Shown piece after piece: positions 46,391 through 57,822 of a stretch of DNA of 64,000 bases. The position numbers and the translations under genes were made by a program. Origin of the DNA: Cheiracanthium punctorium (Eukaryota > Arthropoda > Arachnida > Araneae > Cheiracanthiidae); contig JAWZYV010001818.1 of NCBI GenBank assembly GCA_038373885.1, forward strand, positions 186,001 to 250,000, written 5' to 3'. Under the pieces are notes generated by a model. That model made no database searches, had not been told where the DNA came from, and saw nothing but the letters and a program-made list of their open reading frames with translations. The number at the start of each line of letters is the position of its first letter. Positions within the stretch are counted from its first letter, which is position 1.

Positions 46391-47674
46391 AGTAAAGGCC
46401 GCTGCCGCTGGCGCTGTCAGAGCTTGTTGACCTATCTCCTCCTAAACCATGGGGATTTGAGTTTAGACTAAGGTGCCCACAGATTCGAAAAATTCCGAGG
46501 AACCTTCTAAGCTGACTTGAATTTCGAAAGTCGAATTATTTTAGAAGATATTAATAAAAAACTGGAAAAATAAACAGAATGGTTGCCAGATTTAGCATAA
46601 AATCATTCATTCCTTTGCAACAAAGCGTTTACAAGTATCTAGAATCGTGTGAAATTTACAAACATGAGTTAGAATTACGCCTACTTTACGCCAAAATAAA
46701 AACTATATGAAATAAGTAACTGAAAATGTGTTACACAAAGCTGACAATTTTCAAATAGTAAGTTCGCTTAGACAACAGGAGTTTAGAATGAGCAATTATT
46801 CGTTTTTCCAAAACAGAATAACTAATATCTTGAAAATGAAAAATAATTAAAATGCAGATTATTTTAAAGCCGGTTCGGTCCAGCTGGATTATTTGCTACC
46901 AGTAGAAATATTTGGCGGCGTTAACTATGCCATTAGAGCATTTATAGTACACTTTGGATATTTGCTAGCGCGACGAGATGGTATAATTCGTGGTGCTAAG
47001 TACGCCAATCTGCAAACGATTATGTAAATGAAAATATGGATAACGGTTTTCTGGTAAAATTAAATGAACAGTAATTATAGGTTGTGAGCATGCGTAAATC
47101 GCCAAATAATGAAAAGTCGCCATTGGTGGCAAGCTATCCTATTTGTTCCGTAGCTTTTATTAACTTTACATGTACGCAAGTCGCCAAATAATGAGAAATC
47201 GCCATGGGTGGCAAATTCGCAAGGTGCCCAATAGGTTTTACATTATTAAAAATACAGCTGAAACAGATGTTCTGATTTTATTACGCTTTCGCACCTAATT
47301 AATATAAATTTTCAATGGCAACATTAAATATCATTGTGTTTCTGAGGAGTGCAAATAATTTTTCCAGCGATTATAAGCGGAGTCCGCACTTCAGGTGGAG
47401 TATAGCTCAAGACCCGTACAACACGGATTCCCATAACAAAATATCTTCCGTGTTATGAGGGGGAGGGGGTTTACTGTAGTGTGAAGTTTAAATTTTTATG
47501 TACCAATGAACATGCAAGAACCAAGAAATGTGTAGCTCAGTAAAATTCTATCTGATCCAATCTTCGGGTTTTGTCTGTTGAAATTATGTCTTTTTTACGA
47601 ATAAGTCCTATTAGGGGACGAATGCCTCATACGAAAAGCGAGCGTATCGAGTCTGGGGACCTTGGCCCCCTAGT
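46391..47674. other. No gene recognised; one short direct repeat
   Basis: GCGTAAATCGCCAAATAATG... (47092-47134) and ACGCAAGTCGCCAAATAATG... (47173-47213) are 81 bp apart and about 40 bp long. The rest is unassigned AT-rich sequence with a GC-richer start (46396-46425). Confidence 0.4.
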
Positions 47675-47912
47675 CTTATTATATAAAAGTAAAAAATATA
47701 TTTAAAAATTGCCTTTTACAATGAAATTACATTTTTTAAATCTTAAATCATTAACATTGTTTGTGCGTGAGAAAATTCACCAGATATTTTAAATAGTTTT
47801 ATTTTGTGAAAATGAAACTGTGCGTATGATTCGCTTTCATCCTGTGCCAGTTTTTCATTTGGCATTCTTTAGAATCCATAGGAAATGTGTGAAATACTAT
47901 GTAGATAGTATA
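47675..47912 (+). repeat. RptX fragment
   Basis: TTATTATATAAAAGTAAAAA, TTTGTGCGTGAGAAAATTCA, CAGTTTTTCATTTGGCATTC and ATAGAATCC-like blocks match the reverse of 3480-3720. It is cut by the mariner insertion at TA 47913-47914. Confidence 0.65.
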
Positions 47913-48526
47913 TAGAGGGTGTCCAGCCTTAATGTGACCCAATAGCTAATTCCCGAACGGTTCGGTTTAGATATGCCCTTCCAATTTTAAAAATGTTTTA
48001 AAAAAGGTAAAGAATGTTTTTACGTGCTTTTGGAACCAAAAAACCCATTTAGAAAAAAATTTAAAAAATTAAATTTTTATACGGTCCCCAGGTCCTATCA
48101 CTTATATTTAGGAAAAGATGCAGTACAAAAAAACAAAGTAAACACAAAAAGTTTCATTTTATTACGATAAAAACTGACCGAGGTATGCCAACATAAAGTT
48201 GAAGCATCTGAATAGCTCAGAAAAGGGGGTCGTATATAAATTGAGTTTAGAGAGCAGTAATTCACTATCCACAGAAAGAGCAAAAGAAAAACATCATAGT
48301 AATATTACAACATCGTAATAAACATCATACATTGACAATTTGTATTGCTGTATGGCAAACAATAAAAGTTAAATTAAGAAAATACAACTTATACCGAAAA
48401 GATTAAAACATCTTGTTTTAACACATAGCAGGAAAGGAATTCAGGATTTGCCGTTCAAATTATAGCATAACGTGGAATGATGCGCCAATCTTGAATCAGG
48501 GGCTTTATTATATCACAATGACCAAA

Positions 48527-49318
48527 TTAACTTAAATAATGTACAAAAAAACTGCCTTCCGCAGAAATGCAGTACCGAAACCGCTTCAGAAACTCCGCCT
48601 GTAGCTTCTGCAACACAGTTGGTTTCACAGACCTGCATGCCATGCTGATTCGATTCAGTAAATCGGATTTACTCATGGATTCATGTTCGTACACTTTGCT
48701 TTTACGGAAGCCCCAGAGAAAGAAATCCAGAGGACTTAGGTCGGGGGATCGCGGGGGCCACTCTTGTTGACCTCCGTAGCCGATTATTGGAGTGTCATAT
48801 GTCTGCGCCAAAAATGTACATTTTTGCGCAGATTTGTGTGCGGGTGCACCATCATGCTGGTACCACATGCGAGATAAATCCCGTAAGGAAACTTCATCTT
48901 CTAAAAAATCGGCTAACGGTCCAGATAAAATTTTCGTGTATGATTCTGATGTTAAAGGTCCATCGAAGAAAATTGGGCCAATTAAGGTGCTCTTCCACAT
49001 TCCACACCACAGATTCACCGACCAACGCACTTGGAGGCGATTTGGTCGTATTAGATGTGGGTTTTCGAGGGACTAATAATGCTTATTAGTCTGTGTATTA
49101 ATAGTGCCTTGTCTCGAAAACAGGCATTCATCCGACCACAAAACTTTTCAAAAAATCTGGATTTTATCCAGTGTGTTTAACACGAAATTGTAAAAATCAA
49201 AACGAAGCTTCTGATCTTCGGACATCAGTTCCTGCGCCAGGTCTGAACGATAAGGATATGCACCGTAGGTATGTAATATGTTCCACACCGTCGATTTTGA
49301 GTAGGAACAAGCCTTAAA
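48527..49318 (-). pseudogene. Mariner-type transposase, copy 1, N-terminus missing
   Basis: From 49030 the frame reads MRWSVNLWCGMWKSTLIGP, later YQHDGAPAHKS (second Asp) and PPRSPDLSPLDFFLWGF (third Asp), and ends ISAEGSFFVHYLS with TAA at 48527. There are 41 residues between the second and third Asp, as in DD41D families (rosa/Visitor-like). Upstream to 49318 the sequence corresponds to the SDEC region but is frame-broken. It ends abruptly where end-proximal mariner sequence begins. No N-terminal HTH. Confidence 0.85.
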
Positions 49319-49711
49319 AAAAGGTAAAGAATGTTTTTACGTGCTTTTGGAACCAAAAGACCCATTTAGAAAAAAATTACAAAAATTGAATTTTTATACG
49401 GTCCCCAGGTCCTATCAATTATATTTAGGAAAAGATGCAGTACACAAAAACAAAGTAAACACAAAAAGTTTCATTTTATTACGATAAAAACTGACCGAGG
49501 TATGCCTACATAAAGTTGAAGCATCTGAATTGCTCAGAAAAGGGGGTCGTATATAAATTGAGTTTAGAGAGCAGTAATTCACTATCCACAGAAAGAACAA
49601 AAGAAAAACATCATAGTAATATTACAACATCGTAATAAACATCATAGATTGACAATTTGTATTGCTGTATGGCAAACAATAAAAGTTAAATTAAGAAAAT
49701 ACAACTTATAC
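49319..49711 (+). repeat. Internal duplicate of mariner end-proximal sequence
   Basis: It is about 95 percent similar by eye to 47996-48392 in the same orientation (AAAGGTAAAGAATGTTTTTA, GGTCCCCAGGTCCTATC, GAAGCATCTGAAT-GCTCAGA, AGAAAATACAACTTATACCG). It lies between the two transposase copies, so a block of about 1.32 kb (sub-terminal sequence plus transposase) is present twice in direct order. Confidence 0.85.
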
Positions 49712-50790
49712 CGATTAATACTATCGTCTGCAATGTGCAATATTCTTAAGGCTTTTGGCGGTATTTTAATTTATAGTCACATGAAAATTTAGACAGAAGA
49801 ACGTGATTTTGAATGTTTGATAAATTATGGGGAAGTCCAAAGACCTAGTGTTTCCGATATTAAAAAAGGTCTCATTCATGCCTGGAAAGTTGAGTATGTT
49901 AGTTTTTCAGAAATCGGATGTTGTATTAGAAGACATACATCTACTGCATCTAATTCTATACCTGGAAAATATTTTATTTGTGGGAATATGGTATCGGACG
50001 CAACAATAGACGCTTTATAGAATCACCATCAAACTGTAAAATCCTCTAATTTAGTTGCTTCAAAATTTGATATTTTTTAATACCGGTATCTTTTACTGTG
50101 CTTTTGCACAAAATAAATCTAATTTACGTTTATTTTATGCAATTTTCAAAATATTGAAACTTAATAAATTTATATATGGTCCCTTAACTCGTGAGAACAA
50201 CATATTTTATTTATTATAAATTAAACTACTGAACGTAAAAATTTGAAATTTTGCACAGCCATGTAATATTATTTTTTGCATTTATTTCCATCGAAATTTG
50301 ACTAGGTCGCTATTCATAACTTTTTTGAATATTAATTTAATAATTCATAATGAATATTAATATTTTATTAAAAATCATAATAACATTAAATTATGTTTGG
50401 GTCGTTTAGTTCTAATAGTACGAATAAAAATCAGCTTCTTATTATCAATATCATATGAGATATGAATTGAAGTATGAAAAAATATTTTAACATATGAAGA
50501 GGGGGATTTTGGAAGCTCATAACTCACCTAATTTCAGTTTAAATATCTTGAAAATTGGTATCCGGGGTTAAAATGAGGTAAATTTTTGAAATATGAAGTG
50601 AAATCTAGAGGTTGCTATTGGAAAAAAAAAAAGTTGATGCGAATTTTAATATGGAGACGGCCCCTTATGCAATTTTTATGTATAGAAAATTAAAGTGTAC
50701 GTCAATCGTAAACGATTGTTATCTGTAACTTTGCTGTACGACGAACGATGGCCGAAAAAAGTACAAGTGGGACTTTTTTTTCCGCAGCTG
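49712..50790 (+). mobile_element. Nested Tc1-like element, left end lost
   Basis: The right terminus GGGACTTTTTTTTCCGCAGCTG abuts TA (50791-50792) at a TA that is intact in transposase copy 1. Reversed, CAGCTGCGGAAAAAA is a typical Tc1-like terminus. The left boundary coincides with a deletion of mariner sequence (about 48393-48540 equivalent). It contains the HTH fragment 49817-50020. A relative of the terminal part is at 63700-63932. Confidence 0.65.
49817..50020 (+). pseudogene. Tc1-like transposase N-terminal HTH fragment
   Basis: The frame reads NYGEVQRPSVSDIKKGLIHA, WKVEYVSFSEIGCCIRRHTS, TASNSIPGKYFICGNMV, SDATIDAL, then a stop. The pattern S-D-I-K-x-G-x-I-x-A ... S-F-x-E-I-G-x-x-I-x-R-H matches the first HTH of Tc1/mariner transposases (compare SEFDRG...SVREIA in the 4720 copy). 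No catalytic domain follows. A related copy on the minus strand is at about 62810-63070, with GRHASRASN in the same place. Confidence 0.5.
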
Positions 50791-50791
50791 T

Positions 50792-51841
50792 ACAAAAAGA
50801 CTGCCTTCCGCAGAAATGCAGTACCGAAACCGCTTCAGAAACTCCGCCTGTAGCTTCTGCAACACAGTTGTTTTCACAGACCTGCATGCCATGCTGATTC
50901 GATTCAGTAAATCGGATTTACTCATGGATTCATGTTCGTACACTTTGCTTTTACGGAAGCCCCAGAGAAAGAAATCCAGAGGACTTAGGTCGGGGGATCG
51001 CGGGGCCACTCTTGTTGACCTCCGTAGCCGATTATTCGAGTGTCATATGTCTGCGCCAAAAATGTACATGGTTGCGCAGATTTGTGTGCGGATGCACCAT
51101 CATGCTGGTACCACATGCGTGACAAATCCCACAAGGAAACTTCATCTTCTAAAAAATCGGCTAACGGTCCAGATAAAATATTCGTGTATGATTCTGATGT
51201 TAAAGGTTCATCGAAAACAATTGGGCCAATTAAGGTGCTCTTCCACATTCCACACCACAGATTCACAGACCAACGCGCTTGGTGGCGATTTGGTCGTATT
51301 AGATGTGGGTTTTCGAGGGACCAATAATGCGTATTCTGTGTATTAATAGTGCCTTGCCTCGAGAATTGGCATTCATCCGACCACAAAACTTTTTTTAAAA
51401 ATCTGGATTTTCATCTAGTGTGTTTAACACGAAATTGCAAAAATCAAAACGACGCTTCTGATCTCCGGGCATTAGTTCTTGCGCCAGGACTGGACGATAA
51501 GGATATGCGCCGTAGGTATGTAATATGTTCCACACCGTCGATTTTGAGTAGGAACAAGCCTTGCTAATATCCCTGACACTACTTTCAGGATGAGCCAGGG
51601 CATATCCTGGAACATCCTCAGCGGGTATCCGCAAGCTTGAAGGTGTGGTACGGGACAAGGGAATACATCAATGACATCTCCCAGTTTTATGCAAGCGTTG
51701 AACAGCTCGGGCAATTGTACTATACGATGGATGTCTTCAAGTGGGAAATTTAATGGCATAAAGTCTTGCAGCCTCTCTCTCATTTCGATGACACTGCCCT
51801 TACAGCAGTACCATTTCGCAGTATTCTTCATTTGTATACAT
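50792..51841 (-). pseudogene. Mariner-type transposase, copy 2, nearly full length
   Basis: ATG at 51841-51839 opens MYTNEEYCEMVLL, the start of a DUF4817-type HTH. In-frame stops follow at three places (CTG-TAA, ACT-TGA, CAT-TGA). It continues with RTTPSSLRIPAEDVPGY, ISKACSYSKSTVWNILHTYG, LWSDECQFSRQG (first Asp), YQHDGASAHKS (second Asp) and SPDLSPLDFFLWGF (third Asp, 41 residues later). A one-base deletion occurs at EWP-RDPP. The last residues are replaced by the end of the nested Tc1-like element. About 340 codons when complete; inactive. Confidence 0.88.
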
Positions 51842-52540
51842 CTCGTTCTCCTGTACTAGAATTCGTAATATTAGAATACGACTGTATGCAATTGCAAGAG
51901 ACTATACAACAGATTTTTAACGTTCGCCATGATCAGTACCGCAGCATTTCAGTCTGAAGCCGCAGCAAATAAGTCTATTTTTTTGGAACTGCTTTTAAAA
52001 AGTTTTCTTCGTTCAAAATATTTTTTTTGTCTATGGTTTACACGTACACAGAATAAATTTTATTTCTTAAGTACTCAATTATTGTATTATTAACGTAATA
52101 TATGTACTTTTAAATTTACAAACGATTTACATAAGAGTGACGTTTAAGAGCGAAAGTTTCCTGGCAGAGTTCCACTTAATTTCACTTTGGAGACGGTCTC
52201 TTACTAGCTTTTTGAAAATGGCCGAGAAAATGGATGAAATGTATGATTTTCAAAGTTCCTTAACTCGGTCAGTTTTTATCGTAATAAAATGAAACTTTTT
52301 CTGTTTACTTTGTTTTGTGTACTGCATCTTTTACTAAATATAAAAATATAGGACCTGGGGACCGTATACAAATTTTCTTTTTGTAATTTATTTTCTAAAT
52401 GGGTTTTATGGTTCGAAAAGCACGTAAAAACATTCTTTACCTTTTTAAAAACATTTTTCAAATTTAAAGTGCATATCTAATCCGAACGGTTCGGGAATTA
52501 GCTATTGGGTCACATTAAGACTGGACGTGGACACCCTGTA

Positions 52541-52789
52541 TATGGAAAGATACTATCTTTCTCTCTCTCTCTCTTTTTTTTTTTCCTAAATTCGTTTTAA
52601 ATGGTATAATTAAAGACATAAAATATTTAAGGACATATTTTGCTTAATCAATATATGAAATCAATTCTAATTCCCACATTATTTTATATAAATTTTTTAT
52701 TTAACGTTTCGTCCATAAAACATCTTTAGTGATAGTGATTGTGTGTGGTTACGGCAACGCTACACTAGGGCGATCTGCCAAGGGGGGGT
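52541..52789. other. No feature apart from a (CT)n run
   Basis: A CT/T-rich microsatellite (about 52557-52584), then AT-rich sequence leading to the SINE. Confidence 0.4.
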
Positions 52790-52976
52790 GTGCCTTGGTA
52801 GGAGGACTTTCTAAGGTTCTAACGCGTATTCACGTTACATCTGGACAAAACCTACCAAAACTCCAGACCGTTAAATCGACAGCAGCGCGATGGGATCCGA
52901 ACCCGGGACCTTCACACTTCGGCCATCTACCATTTTCAGTGGCATAACCACTGTGCCATGGTGAGGCTAAAACATC
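52790..52976 (-). mobile_element. tRNA-derived SINE, best preserved copy
   Basis: On the minus strand, CACCATGGCACAGTGGTTAT (A box) is followed by GGTCCCGGGTTCGGATCCC (B box), then GCGCTGCTGTCGATTTAACG and TGTAACGTGAATACGCGTTA in the body. The A/B boxes are those of an RNA polymerase III internal promoter. It serves as the reference for the copies at 28640 and 34270-35262. Confidence 0.7.
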
Positions 52977-54462
52977 TTTAGTTGATTTTCTATTTATTTT
53001 AATATTCAGGGAATAACACGTAATTATTTAAAGTAGAAAATGAAATCTTCGCACTGATAAATGTTCTTTAGATACTTAAATTTTAAAAAAATCATTATTA
53101 TTTCACAGACAAACGTACAGCAAAATAATCACAGGCAGCTACGCAATATTTTCAAAACAAAAGCAACAACACGTCATGTGAAGAACATATGGGAAAGAGC
53201 GTGCATAAATATTTCTTTAAAATATTCAGAGTAATTGGACTGCTTCAATGAAGCAGTCCAAAGGCCACCGCTTGCATGGCTCAATGAAAAGAGTTATGAA
53301 GCAGCTTCATAAACATTTATTGGGATTAGTTGAGTTATTCATCGAAACAAAATTTTTGGGTCAACATTAACAACGATAGAGACCTCGTCAAAATAAAGTC
53401 AGTGAGTATTAAACATTTGCTTAATTTGAAAAATTATTCGAAAAATAAAAATAAAAAATTTTAATGACTGCAAAGTATAAGATAAAATAAGCTGTAATTA
53501 TAGTATTTTCAAGTTGAAAAATAATGAAGTATTTACAAATGTGCATTTAAAAGAAAATGCAAATGCATCGAAGCAGAACATAGGTCAGTGAACAGAAGAT
53601 CATGTCCCAGACAGGTGAAATTCACTCGAAAATGGTGACGTTGCAGCTAATGAAAATAAAAAAAATTGTAAACCATTATCCAAGATCATTTGTGACTTGT
53701 GTATTTTAAGGGTCTTATTTATTTTATATGGTATTTCCCTTTCCTAAAATTCTCAGCTCTCTGAGAATAACGATCTAAAGTAAATAAACGAGATTGACTC
53801 ACTGAGTAGTTTTGCTGGTCTTGCATAGGTTACTGTTAAAACACGAGAATAGATCTGTGTTATTTAATTAAAAAGAATATATTTAGCCGCGAACACACGG
53901 ATGAGTAGTAGAAGTTAGAAGATAAAAGAAGAATTTAAAAAGAATAAACAGGATTCTCTTTTTACGCCATATAAAAAAAGTTTTAGAAATAACAAGGCCA
54001 CCGCTTGCATGGCTCAATGAAAAGAGTTATAAAAGGAAAGAAAAAATGTAGTTTTGAATTAAAAAACAAATTATGTCCGGTATATCCAAAAATGTAGAAA
54101 GAACTATTATGATCGCTCTAGACATCTCAAATAATGAAAATGATGTGATTTCAAATGTGTATAACAGCTAAGTCTATTGCCTAGCAATGAATAAACTTGG
54201 TTTAAAAGAAAATGTAATGATCAAAATTTATTTAACATACATTAACAACATTTGTCCATGCCCTGAACTGATTTTAATTAGAAGAAACCCATTTTTGAAA
54301 TCATCATATGCCTTACCTAGAGCCAAGATATGTGATTTGACCCAAGCTGTTAATCCAAAAGGGTTGTATCCAACTCTGTGCTATTTCAGCATACGTGGTG
54401 ATATAACCATACCGATAGTGTATTTTTTCTATTAAATTATCATTTTCATCTCCTTCATTTAA
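52977..54462. other. No gene recognised; two short sequence features
   Basis: A 10-bp-arm palindrome GGACTGCTTC-AAT-GAAGCAGTCC lies at 53237-53259. A 37-bp block starting AAGGCCACCGCTTGCATGGC is present exactly at 53261-53297 and again at 53994-54030. The rest is AT-rich and unassigned. Confidence 0.5.
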
Positions 54463-54971
54463 CCCTTTGAGGCGCAACCCTTTCCCAATGCTGAAAAAAG
54501 GGCAGCCGTTGCCATCGCTCGACTTAACTACCAGCAAGATGGCGGACGATACCGAAACGTTCATCGCATACCACAGATCTAGAGACACTTTTTTGAGACA
54601 CTTTTTTGACTGGTGTTGCCAGCAGTCGTCAAAAAAGTGTCTCTAGATCTGTGGCATGCGATGAACGTTTCGATCGTCCGCCATCTTGCTGGTAGTTAAG
54701 TGGAGCGATGGCAACAGTTACCCCTTTTCCAGCATTGGGCAAGCTATCCAGCTGTTCTCGCATTCTTCCATTTTCCAGCAGATGTCAGTGCTGTTAAAAA
54801 TAATCGTGACAATTTTTTTACGGGAAATGACGTGTTAAAAGTAAAGGATTCTCGTGGAGCTATGTCACCCGCAACTATTTTTATAGAAATCAAATCTATT
54901 CTTCGTAACTGGCAACAGTCAAAACGTCAGAGTTTGGTGTTCCCAGAGCGGGAACACTGCGCGTTAAAGGG
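54463..54971. mobile_element. piggyBac-like MITE with YY1-type sites
   Basis: TTAA flanks both sides (54459-54462, 54972-54975). The outer ends CCCTTTGAGGCGC and (reverse) CCCTTTAACGCGC are similar inverted repeats. Inside, two arms (about 54470-54595 and 54620-54745) are inverted to each other, with ACCAGCAAGATGGCGGAC and GTCCGCCATCTTGCTGGT. 509 bp, noncoding. Fragments lie at 21979 and 29769. Confidence 0.75.
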
Positions 54972-55112
54972 TTAATGAATGTGGCATGGTAGGGCGGGCA
55001 ACTACGGCGACTTTTGAAAGTACGCCAACTTTTCTGGTTTTGTTTATTCCACTTAAGACTGAACGAATACTTCGCAGTTTTCCGCATAATATTTTATTTT
55101 AATGTTATTCTA

Positions 55113-55911
55113 CAGGATGTCCCAAATTAGTGGTAAGACGCCTTAATTCTTTATCTATTAGAGATAAGTGGGTAATGTAAATTGAAAAATGTTCAAAATA
55201 AGGTAGTAAACAAATTCTTCTCGTTAATCCCTTGCCTGTGGAATATACTGTATTTGAGAACAAATTATAACTGCCCGAACTGAGTTCGGGCGTCACAGGC
55301 AAGGGGTTGATTTTCAAAATGTGACCTTTGAATTTGTATAAGACCGCCTATAAAGAAAATTCCAAATTTGTAAAATGTGCCTATACACTAAAGAGGTGTT
55401 GTTCAAATTTCCCTACGTTCATAATAAAACGTTTCAGATATATTATATAACAGAGATTCTCAGGGGCTACATAAATGAATGTGAAAGCAAACGTTTATTA
55501 CTGAATAGCAGAAAAGTGTTCTCTTTCATAATTTCTGTAGGACCCCTGAAACGGGATCATCCGACATGATTTTTTTTTCTTTGCGAGAGCCATCGAAAAG
55601 CGATTTAAGTCAGAATGTATTTATCTTCCTATCTCGGACATTTTTTAGAATATAGTTTTCAATTTTTTTACATCACTTCAGTAGTGCATGGAGCATATTT
55701 TACTAACTGGGATTTTTTTTTTTTTTTTTTTTGTTCGAGGGTCGTATACAAAATTTTAAAAAGTGTCATTTTTTGAAAATTAACGTAAGAGAATTTTTCT
55801 TTACGTAGTCTTTTTTCCTAAATTATTTTGAACATTTTTTCAATTTAAATTGTTCCCACTTATCTCTAATACATAAAAAATTAAACCGTGTTACCTTTTG
55901 GGGACAACCCG
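55113..55911. mobile_element. mariner-type MITE with a nested TTAA element
   Basis: It is colinear with 37418-38125: CAGGATGTCCCAAATTAGTG at the left, GTTACCTTTTGGGGACAACCCG at the right. TTCTTTATCTATTAGAGATA and CGAGAGCCATCGAAA blocks are conserved. It is interrupted at 55228-55306. Confidence 0.7.
55228..55306. mobile_element. 79-bp TTAA-flanked micro-element
   Basis: TCCCTTGCCTGTG and CACAGGCAAGGGG are inverted ends next to TTAA (55224-55227) and TTGA (55307-55310). The interior has a hairpin GCCCGAACTGAGTTCGGGC (55273-55291). TTAA target and CCCTTGCC ends suggest a piggyBac-type MITE. The host MITE gives the uninterrupted context on both sides. Confidence 0.7.
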
Positions 55912-55923
55912 TATACTTTGTAT

Positions 55924-56058
55924 TAGGGATGGACGCGAGACGAAAAATTGGCGTCTCGCAAAACTCCTTATATCGTAATGTTAAAGATGTTTGTCTCGTC
56001 TCGCAAAAAAGCTAATCTCTGTCTCGCCTCGCAAAAAGTCGCTTCGCGTCCATCCCTA
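55924..56058 (+). mobile_element. hAT-type MITE of CGTCTCGC motifs, shorter copy
   Basis: The element is 135 bp with TAGGGATGGAC and GTCCATCCCTA ends. CTTTGTAT (55916-55923) and CTTTGTAC (56059-56066) are an 8-bp duplication with one mismatch. It lacks about 40 bp compared with the 175-bp copies, i.e. one internal motif block. It is inserted 4 bp after the neighbouring MITE. Confidence 0.88.
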
Positions 56059-56169
56059 CTTTGTACAAAAACAAACGGGAAACTTTCCGCAACTCAGACT
56101 AGCACAATCTTCTGATTCTCAATACACAAAGATTTCGTCAGCATCTTACTTCAGAATGGCATAATTAGC

Positions 56170-56352
56170 CACGGGCGGATTAAAGGGGGGGCGGAGGGGG
56201 CGACCTCCCCCCGTCGAGAAAAAAAGAAATTAATGTAAAAGATCCTATTTTACTTCCATAAAATGGATGTATATGTTAATCTTCTAACTAACCGCCCCCA
56301 CCGACAAACCAACCGCCCCCTCCCCCGACAAACTTGCATTAATCCGCCATTG
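56170..56352. mobile_element. hAT-type MITE, GGCGGATTAA ends
   Basis: CACGGGCGGATTAA and (reverse) CAATGGCGGATTAA are inverted ends. An exact 8-bp duplication TAATTAGC lies at 56162-56169 and 56353-56360. The interior is G/C-homopolymer-rich. Related fragments lie at 16316 and 40402. Confidence 0.85.
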
Positions 56353-56939
56353 TAATTAGCTCCCATTTTCGAGATTTTCAAAGAAATTTATTTATTTTTT
56401 TCTTTATAGAGGCCAAATATTTTTTTTTCTTTATAGTGGCAAACGCGTATGAATGGCACTTGCCTTTTATAAGCGTTGGCCATTACTAAGACCGGAATTG
56501 CTAGTCACTCTTTTATGGAGGCTGTGCCGTCGTCATCCGCGATTTGTCCACAGCCGATTTTCAGTTTCTTGTAAATTCAATGGTTATAGATATAAATTTA
56601 CCTAACACCAAATTCTGTGTTATAAATTTAATTTCTATATATAAAAGAGTTACAAAAATGTACTCAAATATGGGAAACAACCTTTCCCGTGGCGTAAATC
56701 CTTTCAGTTGCTCCAGTCTAAGATAACAGGTGGCCAGTTAGCTCTGACCTTCTCGGTCTATAGCTTCAATTATCTGACTTAAAGCTGTAAGGGCGAGATT
56801 CAGACGAAGTAGAATTCGAACGTTTTCCCGCCCGAGCGGGGAAAACTTTGAATGAAAGCAAAGGTTCTTATTCAAACGAAACTAGTCAAACGGTTCTTGC
56901 AATAAAGTTAATCACAATATTCAAGTACTGTGCAGAATG
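56353..56939. other. No feature recognised
   Basis: AT-rich with a duplicated TTTTTTTCTTTATAG block (about 56395-56435). No ends or coding exon could be supported. Confidence 0.35.
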
Positions 56940-57245
56940 CAAATACAATATAAAAATAACAAAGATGTGGCTTAAGGAGAATCTTCCAAAACTCTGCCCT
57001 TTTGCATAAGGTTGGTGGCAGGATTTAAAAATTATATGCAATGCAGACACAATATTAAAATAACACAGACATCACTTGAAAAATATTTCCGAAACTCTGC
57101 TCTTTGGAATAAAGTTGCTCACTAGATTAAAATTTTCTTCATCTTGCTAACAAAATATTGAAATAACACATACGTCACTAGAAGACAATCTTCCCAAATT
57201 CTGGGTTTTGGAACAAAGTTGGTTGAAAATTTGGAATTTTTCTAC
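56940..57245 (+). repeat. Decayed tandem repeat, about 105-bp unit
   Basis: Three units start with AATA(C/T)-A-ATAACA(C/A)A-like words at about 56940, 57046 and 57150. Each contains CTTCC(A/G)AAACTCTGC and GGAATAAAGTTG-like blocks. They are strongly diverged. Confidence 0.6.
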
Positions 57246-57470
57246 TGAAGTAGTCTTAAAAAGTAAAATTAATGGCTGCTTTTGGCCTTGAATAAGCGTT
57301 GAGTACATAACATTGGGAAGATTCAAGGATAAAAACACACCTGATTTTTTTTTTTTTTTTTAAATTAACCAGGCCCACAAAACTTTCCAGGACTGATAAG
57401 TTCTTTTATTGGAGGGGAGGGGTTGCACTCATGACTAGAGGGTGAGTCAGGAATCAGAGGGGGTGGGCAC

Positions 57471-57814
57471 TACAGATGAGACGGACTCAGCCCGAACAGG
57501 GCTCGGGAACACTCTGTAACTCACGATTGTGCTCGGGCTCGGACTCGTGAGAAATTTCTCTTTTATTGAATATACTACTAATAAACAGATTTTAAAGAGT
57601 GATTTATGGGAGAAATAATCTAATTATTATTATTTGATAAACATGAATACAAAGAATTAGAGAAGGCATTAAGAATTTGCTATTATATTTGTCTTTGATT
57701 TGCGCAAATGGCAAAATTTATTATATTCAATCAATGAAGTAATTGACTTTTAATTTATCTATTAGCTGAAATTTCGGGCTCGGGCTTTAAAAAATGAGTC
57801 CGAACTCATCTCTA
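57471..57814. mobile_element. hAT-type MITE rich in GGGCTCGGGC
   Basis: The element is 344 bp with ends TACAGATGAG and CTCATCTCTA. An exact 8-bp duplication GTGGGCAC lies at 57463-57470 and 57815-57822. Both ends carry GGGCTCGGGCT motifs and the middle is AT-rich. Same family as 59589-60381. Confidence 0.9.
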
Positions 57815-57822
57815 GTGGGCAC

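Larger units (their letters stand above)
47915..52538 (-). mobile_element. mariner-type transposon (DD41D spacing), composite
   Basis: Terminal inverted repeats of about 260-280 bp (47915-48180; 52255-52538) begin (C/G)AGGGTGTCCA and contain TAATGTGACCCAATAGCTAA, ACGGTCCCCAGGTCCTAT and CATTTTATTACGATAAAAAC. TA is at both sides. Inside, on the minus strand, are a 5-prime-truncated transposase, a repeat of the end-proximal sequence, a nested Tc1-like element, and a second nearly full transposase. At 4.6 kb it is far larger than one mariner unit (about 1.3-2 kb), so this is a merged or duplicated structure. Confidence 0.85.

Noticed and set aside
50816..51346. 176-codon plus-strand frame opposite transposase copy 2
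   Set aside because: It is the antisense shadow of the decayed mariner transposase, and the minus strand has the catalytic motifs.
47915..52538. Endogenous viral insertion
   Set aside because: The only recognisable proteins are transposases (DDE motifs), and the boundaries are TA plus inverted repeats.
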